DNA from: Labyrinthula sp. Ha
Lineage: Eukaryota > Sar > Bigyra > Labyrinthulida > Labyrinthulaceae
DNA: 64,000 bases
Reading direction: 5' to 3'
Assembly (NCBI GenBank): GCA_015227615.1
Contig: JAALGZ010000014.1
Span: 1,178,001-1,242,000, forward strand
Below, one piece after another: positions 1 through 10,219 of the stretch. Position 1 is the first letter of the stretch; every line of letters starts with the position of its first letter. The notes beneath the pieces are model-generated. The model did not search any database and was not told where the DNA came from. It saw only the letters and a program-made list of their open reading frames with translations. The translations under genes and the position numbers were made by a program.

Positions 1-482
1 GTTTTCAGCCTCTGGATACTGATTTACAATTCTATATTCACAAATCTGGTTGCAGTTTGAGGTGAGTTTTTCCTTGAGGCGTCGAGGGTCCTCAAACTTA
101 AGTTGGCTAAATGCAAATTTTGCGTGTCTTAAAGTTGCTCGGAACCCTTTTACGAAACTCAAAGATTTCTATTAGTTCATCAGTCAGTTTTTTAATTAAT
201 TTCCCGCTCATTATCACTCAGAAAAATAATAATTTAGAGATCTTCCACCAGTTTCTGTTTCTTCTCCCATTTTTCACTTTTTGTGGTCTGGAGACTCACT
301 CAGACCCACTCACTCACTCGAAAGCTCTTCAGGAGTCTGAATAATTTCTCCATGTGAGCTAGGGCTCTGGCTTGATTTATTATAGAAACTTAAATAAATT
401 TTGTGGTTTTAATCTTCCTGTTGATGATCATTAATATTAACAAACCAGTTTTGATCGAGTACTGATGGCTCATTGATAATCA
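1..482. other. Non-coding, no gene recognised
   Basis: I see no conserved protein on either strand. The only sizeable open frame (111-344, +) starts at an ATG but encodes a low-complexity, F/L/I-rich string with no family resemblance and is probably chance in AT-rich DNA. Confidence 0.5.
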
Positions 483-669
483 GGCTTGGAGTGTTTGGCC
501 CTGTGGAGTATTAGTGTTTCAAGTCTTTAGTGCCATGGAAAAGGAATATACGGAAGAGCTTGGTTTGTTGGATTCAAGTCCCAAACGATGAAAGATTGGG
601 CTTTGGGTTAGTTATGCCCTCCTTGTAAGAACGAAGGGTTTCCTACCTCCAAGCAAGCCCAGAAAAAAA
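483..669 (+). repeat. tRNA-derived SINE-like repeat, copy A
   Basis: This stretch aligns along its length with the minus strand of 29124-29313. Shared blocks include GTTATG.CCTCCTTG.AAGA, CGAAGGGT.TCC.ACCTCC and an upstream TTTGGC...GTGGAGTAT block, and both copies end in a short A-run followed by TGAT. In the second copy the matching segment carries a type II tRNA (Ser/Leu) A-box-like motif, TGGTCGAGTGG. Stems do not pair well enough for a working tRNA. A composite tRNA-derived short interspersed element is the best reading. Only two copies are visible here, so family status is inferred. Confidence 0.5.
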
Positions 670-903
670 GTGATAATCAGAACAAACTCAGATTCATTTG
701 ACAAAAAAGAAGATTCCAATTTTCTTATTAATAATCAGAATCAAATTAATTTTCAAATAATTATTGATAATTCTTATCAAATTCTATATCTACTCGTTAT
801 TTACGAGTGAAGTATTAGTTTCTGTTAAAAAGTTTCACAATCTCGACATAGCATTACTGTGAGATAAATTCTAGAAATCAGTGAAGGAAATTTAAAGATC
901 AAA

Positions 904-2262
904 ATGGGGGAACACAGAAGTGACCGACATAGCTCATCTAGAAGATATTCAAGCTCTCACAGGCATCGTGATAGTTCTGAGCATCGTCCAAGGAATTTAA
1001 AGCAACTACGAGAGCAACTTGAGCGAAAGAGGAAACGAAAAACCGCACCGAGAGAAACCACTGACTACAGCAAGAAATATGAAATATTGCAACAGGAGGG
1101 GAAGAACTCTTTGTTTGATGTTCGACCAGGAAAGCTTCCTTTAGCGGTAGTTCCTACCCCTGGACAAGATAGGCAACTCCAGGCTCAGGCCCAGATGGCT
1201 GGAATCGACACAAGAAACCGTTTAACTCCAAAGCTGGCTAAGTCAATTTACATAGCTGGCTTGGATACACAAGGTTTAAACGACAGAGATCTTTTTGAGT
1301 TTTTTAACAGTACTATTGATCTTGTTACTGGAAAAAAATTAAATGCTGTGGTTTCTATATATTTAAACAAGAAGAAGAAGTTTGCCTTCCTTGAAGTAAA
1401 TGATTATAACTTGGCAACTTCCATTATACAAAACCTGAATGGGGTAAAGTTTAAAGGTATGTCCCTTAACTTGCGAAGACCTGCAAATTATGTGTCTGAT
1501 AGTGCGCCACCACCTGGAGAGATACCCCCAATGGATGTTACCAAGGTGGGTATGCTTCGTGGAAAACCTTCCAGCTTTGTAGAAAACTCGCCAGAAAAAG
1601 TCTATGTTGCTGGTATTCCATATGATATATCGGAAGAACAGCTACAGGAGCTGCTTGAAAGCTATGGAAGATTAGCATCGCTTTGCATTATTAAAGATAA
1701 GGGGTATGCATTTTGCCAGTATAAGGATCCTAACGTAACGGATGAAGCTTGCAAAGGGTTAAATGGGATACCAGTTAGGGACAATATATTAACTGTAAAA
1801 CGAGCCGATGTTAATAAACCTTTAGCTCAAACTACGGATGGTCAAAAGGCGGACCCAAATCGAATGATTAATCAGCAGATTGCAAATCAGCATATTCAAG
1901 ATCAGGGCACCGTTAGGATGCTTGAAGTGCAAGGCGGTGGTGGTGGAAAAGCGATATCAAGTCGATTTATTATGTTAACAAATATGGTCACAGAGAATGA
2001 CTTTGCTTCGAAGGAAGCATACGACGACTTATATGCTGATGTGAAACAAGAATGTAGTCAGTATGGCCGTGTTATTAAACTTATAATACCACAACCGCAG
2101 CGTGGCTACAAAGTGAAAGGTGTAGGCAAAATATTTTTAGAGTTCTCAACAGAGCTTGAGGCTCTAGACGCTAGGGCTAAACTTGAAACGCGGCTGTTTG
2201 ACGGAAAAAAGTTAGAAGCTGTTTGTATTTCGGGCGAAGAGTTCCATAGTTACAATAACTAA
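904..2262 (+). CDS. U2AF2: U2AF large subunit (U2AF65), 452 aa
   Basis: Splicing factor that binds the polypyrimidine tract and helps fix the 3' splice site and U2 snRNP. Residues 1-50 form a short RS/basic region (RHSSSRRYSSSHRHRD, then KRKRKTAPRE). RRM1 is about 112-194 (SIYIAGLD), RRM2 about 230-302 (KVYVAGIPYD...KGYAFCQY), and the C-terminal U2AF-homology motif about 353-452, with an R-x-F-like RLF at the end of its last helix, as expected for binding SF1/SF3B1-type ligands. Length is close to the metazoan protein (about 475 aa). The U2AF35-binding ULM is expected before RRM1; the aligned stretch (LFDVRPGKLP, about 69-78) has Phe where the usual ligand Trp sits. Start is the first ATG of the open frame. 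No intron is needed. The gene converges on the channel gene with only 57 bp between stop codons. Confidence 0.93.
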   Translation: MGEHRSDRHSSSRRYSSSHRHRDSSEHRPRNLKQLREQLERKRKRKTAPRETTDYSKKYEILQQEGKNSLFDVRPGKLPLAVVPTPGQDRQLQAQAQMAGIDTRNRLTPKLAKSIYIAGLDTQGLNDRDLFEFFNSTIDLVTGKKLNAVVSIYLNKKKKFAFLEVNDYNLATSIIQNLNGVKFKGMSLNLRRPANYVSDSAPPPGEIPPMDVTKVGMLRGKPSSFVENSPEKVYVAGIPYDISEEQLQELLESYGRLASLCIIKDKGYAFCQYKDPNVTDEACKGLNGIPVRDNILTVKRADVNKPLAQTTDGQKADPNRMINQQIANQHIQDQGTVRMLEVQGGGGGKAISSRFIMLTNMVTENDFASKEAYDDLYADVKQECSQYGRVIKLIIPQPQRGYKVKGVGKIFLEFSTELEALDARAKLETRLFDGKKLEAVCISGEEFHSYNN

Positions 2263-2319
2263 ATTTAATCAGCTGCAGTGACAACTCAATCTAACTAAGT
2301 GAGATTTATTTCATCTAGG

Positions 2320-5300
2320 TCAGGTTGGAGTACTTGCCCTGGCACTTGATTTTAACATCTCAACCTCTTTATCTAACAAGGCTCTAGTGTTCAGAAAATT
2401 AAACGACTTTCCTGGATCTTCCAAGGTTTTTGACTCTAAGGTCTGTTTTTTTAATCTCCCACGCACGGTGAAAGCAGAGCTTGAATCTCGCGAGATCCTA
2501 TTTCGATTGGCTCGTGTTTTTGAGAGAATTTTGGCAGTTAGTTTATCTAATTGTGACAAAGAGGCTGTGTTTCCTGTTGTTACGCTCATATGTCGAAGCT
2601 TGCTTTTACTCTGAAACGGAGTAGGCCTCGAAGTTTCATAGAGTTGCCCAAAAATTCCAACAGTCTTGTGTTCGGGAAATTCTTCCAAGATCCGTTCAAA
2701 GTCATTTTTGTCAATGTAGTACAAGATTAGATCAGTGATGCAAAACACATCTTCCTTCCGCTCTCCAGAGGAGCTGTATAAAGTTTCCCCTCCAAAGTGC
2801 GCCCCCGCAGCAGCATGTATCTGCTTTCGGTCAACCACACTTAGTCCTTTTTCAACTTTTTGCTGACCACCTCGGCTTGAGTTTATATATTTAACTATTA
2901 GTACTTCACCCTCCAGAACAAAGTATATTTCGTGGCCAAATGTCCCTTGCTTGTAAACATAATCACCTGAGCTGCACACCTGACGCCGAAGCCAACGGGC
3001 GATATGCTTCTGAACAATTGTAGAGCAACTTCTAAATCCTTGAACCTTTTGAAGGACATGCTGATGTATTTCATACGAAAGTTCAAGCTGTAACGGCTTG
3101 GGTATTTCTGCATGCACTTCTTGTAGTTTTAGTCCTCGCTCGGCTTCCCAAATCGAGATAAGATGTTTGACAATTTGTACTTGAACTTTTTCTGGAATTT
3201 TACGGAATTTCATGTAGGCCTTATACTGTCGAAGCTGCGTCTTAAAACTCGTCATGCCTCTATTGTCTTCAAAGTAACACCACATTGCCACAATACCAAT
3301 AATCGCAGCAAACATACAGGCAGCAGTAAGAATAACTATGAGCTCAAAAGCAGTTTCCAAAACTGAATAAGGCCGAATATCACCATATCCTACCGAGCTC
3401 AGGGTAGTTATTGTAAAATAAAATGCTCTTATGTAACAGAATGCAGCACCTAGCGCCCTATCGTCAGTCATGGTAATAATGTCATGTTCACCTAGGGTGC
3501 TGTTAAAGGAAGATATCCCATCTACAATTGCCCACGTGTTATGATGATCATGCTCGAGATATCTATGAAGAAGAAACCAGATACAGGCAAAAAAATGGTT
3601 AGTCAAAGCATAAAGAATCAGAAATTTGATAATTTTGAGAATGGAAGAATCAAGCGACGGAAAGAATTCCTTGACCACATTCAGGAATTTGGACACATGA
3701 TCATTAAGATGACCAAGTCTTGCAAGTTTATTGAGACGAAGAGCATCCAAACTCCTAAAAGTGGAAGGAAATACACGTACCTCAAAGAGTAGCAGTACTT
3801 CAAACTAGAATTAAACTGAAAGAAAGTCATTACTGGAATAGTTGAGGTTATATCGATAACTAAGGAATGCTTCTTATATTCCAACCAGATATCCCTAAGT
3901 AAATAGCACAAAAAACTTATACCTTTTTCTAGTTCTGAGTTTTCCCAACCGAAAAAACGAAAAAATGCGGGCTCGTAGAACTATGTCTACAAGGAACAAT
4001 GCATCACAAACATAGTCAACTGCTATCCATAAATATATTGTGTTGGGGACTGTGTATTCTCCCTTGTCGTTAATTAACGGGGGTCTTTGCGGGACAAAAA
4101 AAGTGATTCTAATTGAGACTGTTATTGCAGTATATAATATTAAAAAGAACATCAATACTTCCCACCACACTTTGAACCTACTAGTCGGCAAGATAACCGC
4201 ACGTAACAGTGAAAACCAACCAGCAGCCTTTCGTTTCTTCAGCTTCTCTTGCTGATCTATATGAAGGTCATGTAATTTTCTTCGTAAAGAATACATACAA
4301 CTACTGGTATCTCTAGACTCTTTTTTTGTAAAACAAGAAGGATTCGTGGCTTCCTTAGTAAGAGATGACAATGTGTTACTTGGCACGATCCGATTAGTGG
4401 GTTTTCCTGTGAACAATTGAAACTTTTCAGAAATTGTAAGACTATCTTTGTTTCGTTTGGCAGAGGTGTCAGGCACCGGAGTGGGGATGCCTAGAGAAGA
4501 TGATTTCCGTCTCCTGACCAAGGTTTTTCGCCGAGCCCTATTAATTTCTTCATCCTCCTTGGCGACAATGCCAGCTGCCTCGGTGCTTGTTTGAAGTACC
4601 GAATTTCTAACGAACCTGTGAAGGGGGGTTCCCTCATTTGCGTGCTGCAACAAGTTCATACTGATAGAGGCCAATCTCTTTCTACTGTGAGATAAGTCTT
4701 TGACAACAACATCAGCGAGCAAATCAATTTGAGAGGGAAATCTGTCCAGAATCATATTCATGTTAGTTTTCGAGAGAATAAAAATTTCAGAAAACTCGCT
4801 AGCTATTACTGTAAAGTCAGATCTTTCACCCGCAAAGTAGGCGTTGTACCCAATGCATTCTCCAGGTAGTATCACTCGTATTTCACCAATTCTGACTCCT
4901 TGGCGCATAGACTCGCTCGAAGCCAGTAAACTACCAAGGTTTGTCGAGGATAAACGCCTTAAACGATCTTTTACAAGCTGTCTTGGCTGCGTCGGGGAAC
5001 CGTTCTCCTCCTGTCGAAGAACTTTGAGGACCTTCAGTTGACCAACTATAAGAAAGAAAATTTCATGTGCCATGTCACCTTCGCTACATAGAACATCGCC
5101 TGGGGAGAAAATGCAAGTACTTAAGGCACACGCCACTGCTTTTTGAAACGCCTGGTCACAACTATTAAAGCAGCTACTTAATTTCACGGCATGAAGGCGC
5201 AGGAATATTGCGGCCTCATTCCTAAGAGTCAGAGGCATATCACAAAATAACTCCTTCTCCACAAACCCTTTCTTTGAATAGTACACGAACTCGAAATAAG

Positions 5301-8300
5301 TGTGAAGTTTCAATTGTAGATTCGTACTTATATCGTTGGAATTTATGAACTCATCTATTCGCTCAATTTTCTCGCTAAACACTGCTGCAGACCCTTCGAG
5401 GTTCGCTACCAAGTTTGCAATGTTTCCAATAATGTTCGCATTAACGAGAACACCAAACAAAATTCCAATGAGAACGTAAAAGGTTCCTTGTATTGTAACA
5501 GGTGTAACATCTCCAATCACAACTACAACCAGGGTTGGAATTGCCCAGTTCAATGCCCTAAAGTATCTTTCAAAATCAGTACCAGAATCCACTGGAAGTA
5601 GCCCTGATTCTAGTTGTACCCCTATCCATGTATTGTTCCATGAACATAGGGCTTCTGGAGTTGCACCACACGTTAAATCTTCCAACAAAATACTTTCACT
5701 ACTACTATAATTATAATAAACTTCGGTGCCCGTTGAGCTGAGTAAATAAGAACCTGAGAAACTCTCGAGGTTTAACAGGGCATTACTGGGGCAAGAATTC
5801 TTATACGTAAGATCAACAACTAAATCAGGTCTGGAATAGTTGTTAAATTGACCCATACAATCTTCCACAGAGCTGAATAAACGCGAAACCAGGTAAAACC
5901 CACAGGCAGAGTAGTGAGAGACACAAAAGACTGAAACAGCCAACTTAAATAGCTTGTACGCTACTTCATTTACTACAAGGCCTCGACTGATCAACTGATC
6001 TACACTTTCCAAGTACTTCCCAATACGATGCATCAACAAAACTTTTGGAAGGCGACAAAAGGCGACATATTGAAAGTCGACCTCGCACGATAGCATAAAA
6101 CAGAAAAGTAAATAAATGAGTTCATAACTGGGTAGGATAAAAATATCCCAGTAGAGCTCACTTGAGTTTTTATATCGCTCAATTATACTGTTCTTGTTTG
6201 ATATGAGTTGACCTTCCCTGTAAAATGAAAAATATTGTCTTCGAAAAAAGCAATCTAGCAAAAGAAAAACATCCAAGATGAGATTAACTGCAACAACCAG
6301 AAGATCAAGGTGAAAAGAAGCGCTATAAGGGACTAGAATAAAGTTGTAAATGGCAGTAAAGAGAAGCCCTACAGCCCAAACTCGGTATTTCATGGAATTA
6401 GGGTGAGAAAATGACGCATAGTTTGCTTGAGAAGAAGAGAGATCATCAATTCTTGCTATTTGCGACAATTTAGGGTATTTCTTCAAATTTGAAGAGTTCC
6501 GCACGTTCATCAAGTTCTTCTTGTTCAACACCTGTTTGAGTCTTTTCTGAACAGCAAGCTTCTCAGCTGGGAATTTCTTACAAACTACTTCGAAATCTCT
6601 CTTGTTTATAACGAAACAATCACAATACACTATAGCTACTACATTTGCTGTTCGCTTTTCAGCTGCCAATAAGCAAGCTTCCCCAAAATAGTCACCTTTA
6701 GTAAGAACGGCATAAGTAAGCGTTAAATCGAAGGAGCAAATTCTTACTGCGCCCTTTTCGAGGAGGAACATATCTTCACCGAGCTAACACAATATAAGAA
6801 CAAAAATATTACCTCTCCAGCAACAATGAGAATGTCTCCAGGAACGTATACATTTGGTGAAAGAATAGCTAACAAGTTCTTGACAAACTCTGAACTCGAG
6901 ACTTGAAAAAACTCAATATCGCCTATTATTTTACCATTTACATATTCCTGTACTGCCATTCGCAGTGGCTTGGGCATGTCTTGCAAGATATTTGCCTCAT
7001 CAACACCTCGCTGCCTAGACCATAGGTACTCATAAAACTCAGAAATTTTGCTCTTTAATAGTAGGGGGAAATGAGAAAAGTCGAGATAATTGTAAATTTT
7101 CTGGGTTTTACTTGTAAAGGCTGATTTTGCAGAGTTTAAATTAGACAGTAAAGAAGCCATTGCACCAACGACGGCTGGATATAAGAACCCACCAACTAAC
7201 GTTGTCATTATAATAAACCAAGTTTCAGGTATATTTATAGGCACAATATCTCCATAGCCGACCTAAAATGAACATAGAAAGTGCAATTACTGTAGTCATG
7301 TCAACCAGAACGAAATAGAATGATCTGATATAAGTAACATAGGAGGTAGAGTGGCTGATCATGTCCCAACCCAAGTCATCAACTGATATCCAATCTGTTC
7401 TACACTCCAATGAAATACATGATGTTTCTCTCGTATAATAAGTATCCTTCGCTATATAAATCCAGAAACAACAAACCCAGTGAAGAAAACCAAAAAGACC
7501 AAAAAAGATCTTAATCAACCTGTGAATTGCATTAGACAGCGCAATTTTGCGTCGTTCAAAAATGTCTTTGATACAATTATAATAATGGGAGAATTTTATC
7601 ATCCTTAGGGACTTGAAAAGGCGAAGCCAGGGTAAGAACTTGAAGTATTCTGAGCCTAGCAAAGCGAAAAAATCTAGTGGCAAAACAATAACTAGATCAG
7701 TCAAACGAAAGTCATTTTCTATATAGTTTCTAAATATGAAAGAGCTATCAGCTATTAATACTCCTTCTCGATAGTAGGAAAAGTATCGAGAACGGAGAAT
7801 CACATCTACGAGAAAAGCCAGATCAAGGGCCCAATCAAGCCCATACATCAGGGTGAAAAGTAAGGGAAATTCTTCCTGCTCATAGAAAAAAGCAATTCGC
7901 AATGGGTTAATCATTGAGCTATGCCAGACACAAAGGAATTGAAAAGTGTTCCAAGAACTACGAAAGGTGGACGCTGGCTCGAATATTTTTTCCCATCCTG
8001 GTTCTAGAGGTTCATCGAGGTCTAACCCAAAGAATTTTTTTACCTTTGCAGTTCTTTTGGAGGCTTTTACAGCCTCATTTTCCAGATTTTTAATTTCCTC
8101 TTCTCGGAGGAATTTGGTTACCAACTCGCGAAAAGTTTCCTTCGGCAGATATAACCATTCGCAGTATGACCTTGCTCGGACTCCTTCGGGACAGGTTTCA
8201 GAGGAAAATAACGCATTCTCGCCCAACACAACATTACTAGAAGCTGAAAGAGCTTGCGTTATAGTTTTTCCATCTGCTTTTACTTTTTGCGCCTCTCCCC

Positions 8301-9555
8301 GGCTTAGGAAATATAATCCTTGAATTATTTGCTTCGGATAAATCAGGTACTCACCTGGTTGGATTATAATTTGTTCTAAGGAAAAACAAATTGCATTGAT
8401 AAGTGTATCTTTCATGCTCCTGAAAAATGAAATTTGCAGCACAAGATCTCTTGACCTAAGTCCTGCTAACTGAAGCTTTAATTGGCCTGGGAGTCCGCTC
8501 TGAAAACCTACTTCATCCACACCTTTCATACTCGACCACACATATAAATAATAAGCACGTATTCGCTTTCTTAACTTCCCTGAGAGTTTTCTATATTTCA
8601 TATACTTATCCAGTGTATCCATTTTTTGCTGAAACTCATACTCATTTGCATCTAAATTAGCAACCAAATTAGTGAGATTTCCAATGAACAGACAAGTTGA
8701 GATCATACCAAGGTACATCGTAATAATTGCAAATAAATTTTCCGAAATGACTGTTGCAGCTGGAACTATATCACCGAGTCCTACAGTTACCATGGTGATA
8801 GTTGCCCAATACAAACTTCTAACATAGGATGCTCTTGCCCCTATGATATTAACTAGAGTAGCATTTGTTACTGCATCTGAAGTAGAATATACCAAAGCAT
8901 CAGCAAGAACCCACGAATCCAAATTATTAGCAACGTTTGCATATCCAATCTGAAACCATACACAAGCTACCAAATGATTCAAAATTACAAAATAAAGTCC
9001 AAGAGAAAATAACCTATGAAACCCAGCATTAGTCACTATTCCATGAAAATCCAAGTAAAAAACCATTAAACTAAGATTCTCGGCTAACCTATGAGCTCTT
9101 AAGAATCTTAGGACTCTTAACCTTGAATCTCTGAAAACAAGTCCCCATGGTATAGAACCCATAAGATCAACACAAAAACCAAGAAATTTAGAGTATTTTT
9201 TTTGTCGCGAACCACCAAAGGAGTCTTCAATCGATCCATCATCCAGTGGTTGATACTCTTGTGCCTTGTTTCGTTTAGAGTGAATTATGGCGTCAGAACT
9301 AAGTTCTCGCAATTTAGATAGTGTTTTTGAAAAAAAAAGATATCGAAGTATTGAATCTAGTACGCTTAAACATGAAAAAACAACATCAAAAAGGATTTGA
9401 ACTTTTATTTCTTCGGTTCTTACAAACACATATTGATAAAGAATAAAAAATATGTTAGTGCACTGTATTCCAGTCTGTAATATCTCCCATATAAATCTTA
9501 ATGCAGATGAAGGGTTACGAAGGAATTCATTTATCCAGATTTCCAAAGAGAGCAT
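2320..9555 (-). CDS. Four-repeat cyclic-nucleotide-gated channel (CNGK-like), ~2374 aa, 5 exons
   Basis: Exons (minus): 9555-7291, 7262-6813, 6783-3923, 3894-3781, 3754-2320; coding length is a multiple of three. The protein holds four tandem units, each S1-S6, pore loop, C-linker and cyclic-nucleotide-binding domain, so one chain could form a whole pseudotetrameric channel. Filters: repeat 1 VGLGD (about residue 253), repeat 2 VGYGD (756-760), repeat 3 VVIGD (about 1327), repeat 4 VGYGD (about 2017). S4 arginines are clear in repeats 1, 2 and 4. The CNBD phosphate cassette is canonical only in repeat 2 (FGEACLL...RTA); repeat 4 has FGGETL, repeat 1 LGENALF, repeat 3 is divergent. This arrangement is known from sea urchin sperm CNGK, a K+-selective cGMP channel. 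Likely a plasma or ciliary membrane K+ channel. The ATG at 9555 is the first in frame; an upstream mini-exon cannot be excluded. Confidence 0.88.
3755..3780 (-). other. Intron 4 of channel gene (26 nt)
   Basis: Minus-strand sequence begins GTACGTG and ends CTTTTAG. Removing it joins ...YSLR to SLDALRLNKL, completing the S4 segment of repeat 4. It is the shortest intron seen in the window. Confidence 0.88.
3895..3922 (-). other. Intron 3 of channel gene (28 nt)
   Basis: Begins GTATAAG and ends TACTTAG on the minus strand. Removal joins GKLRTRKR to DIWLEYKKH in the S2-S3 loop of repeat 4 and restores the frame. Confidence 0.88.
6784..6812 (-). other. Intron 2 of channel gene (29 nt)
   Basis: Begins GTAATATT and ends TGTGTTAG. 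Removal joins GDILIVAGE to LGEDMFLLEKG, giving a continuous beta-roll of the repeat 2 cyclic-nucleotide-binding domain. Confidence 0.9.
7263..7290 (-). other. Intron 1 of channel gene (28 nt)
   Basis: Begins GTAATTGC and ends CATTTTAG. Removal joins VDMTT to VGYGDIVP, so the intron sits exactly inside the K+ selectivity filter coding sequence of repeat 2. Confidence 0.92.
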
Positions 9556-9999
9556 CAATCATCTCTAACGGTTCATTTCTTCATAAGATACTACGGTCAT
9601 AGAAAATATGTTTATAGTATTTGATATTTTGGGCAATCAACAGATAAACGAACATCAATAGATATTTTTAATTAATTTAAAACATCTCAACTAATTTCAA
9701 GAGTTGCATACAAATACTCTGGGGTTAAACTAAACGCAAAATGCATTACGTTCGAATACAACTCTAACTTTCTATTTAATCCTATGTTTAAGTGTTGTGC
9801 TTACAATACTTTTGTTAATATCATTTGTGTTGAGAAGTAATTTCGTGAGAACATCTAAGCTTCTTTTTTCTAGTATGACTCGATGTTAGGGATGGGCTTT
9901 GATAACTATTTTGATTCTATCTACCTATGAAATAATTGATATTTTGCTTTCTATCTAATTGTTCCGCTTATATTATGATTATCAATACAAGACTGAACC
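9556..9999. other. Intergenic, channel 5' side
   Basis: AT-rich stretch between the channel start and the copia target site. It should contain the channel promoter, but I see no distinctive element or ORF. Confidence 0.4.
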
Positions 10000-10004
10000 A
10001 TACC
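10000..10004. repeat. Target site duplication ATACC (left)
   Basis: ATACC immediately precedes the left LTR and recurs at 14871-14875 directly after the right LTR. A 5-bp duplication is typical of Ty1/copia integration. Confidence 0.85.
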
Positions 10005-10142
10005 AGTGAATATCTAGTATAAATGTGTAAAATGTAAGTATTTAAAAGTATTTCTTGTATTATGTATTGTGTCTTAGTAGTTAATTGATAATTACCCAAA
10101 ATATGTATCCAATTGTAACTTGTAAATCTGTAAATGCTAACT
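10005..10142 (-). repeat. 3' LTR of element 1 (138 bp)
   Basis: Matches 14733-14870 except for four substitutions. Adjacent internal sequence on the coding strand is GC-richer (GCGGGCACGG), a weak polypurine tract candidate. Confidence 0.9.
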
Positions 10143-10219
10143 CCGTGCCCGCAAAATGTAAACGGGGATTAGGTAAAAAAAGGTAAAACCATTAAAAAAA
10201 ACCTAATTTGTGTCGTAAG

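Noticed and set aside
2320-9555. Five separate overlapping minus-strand channel genes
   Set aside because: Junctions cut conserved motifs (VGYGD, CNBD roll, S4) and are repaired exactly by 26-29-nt introns; the summed exon length is divisible by three.
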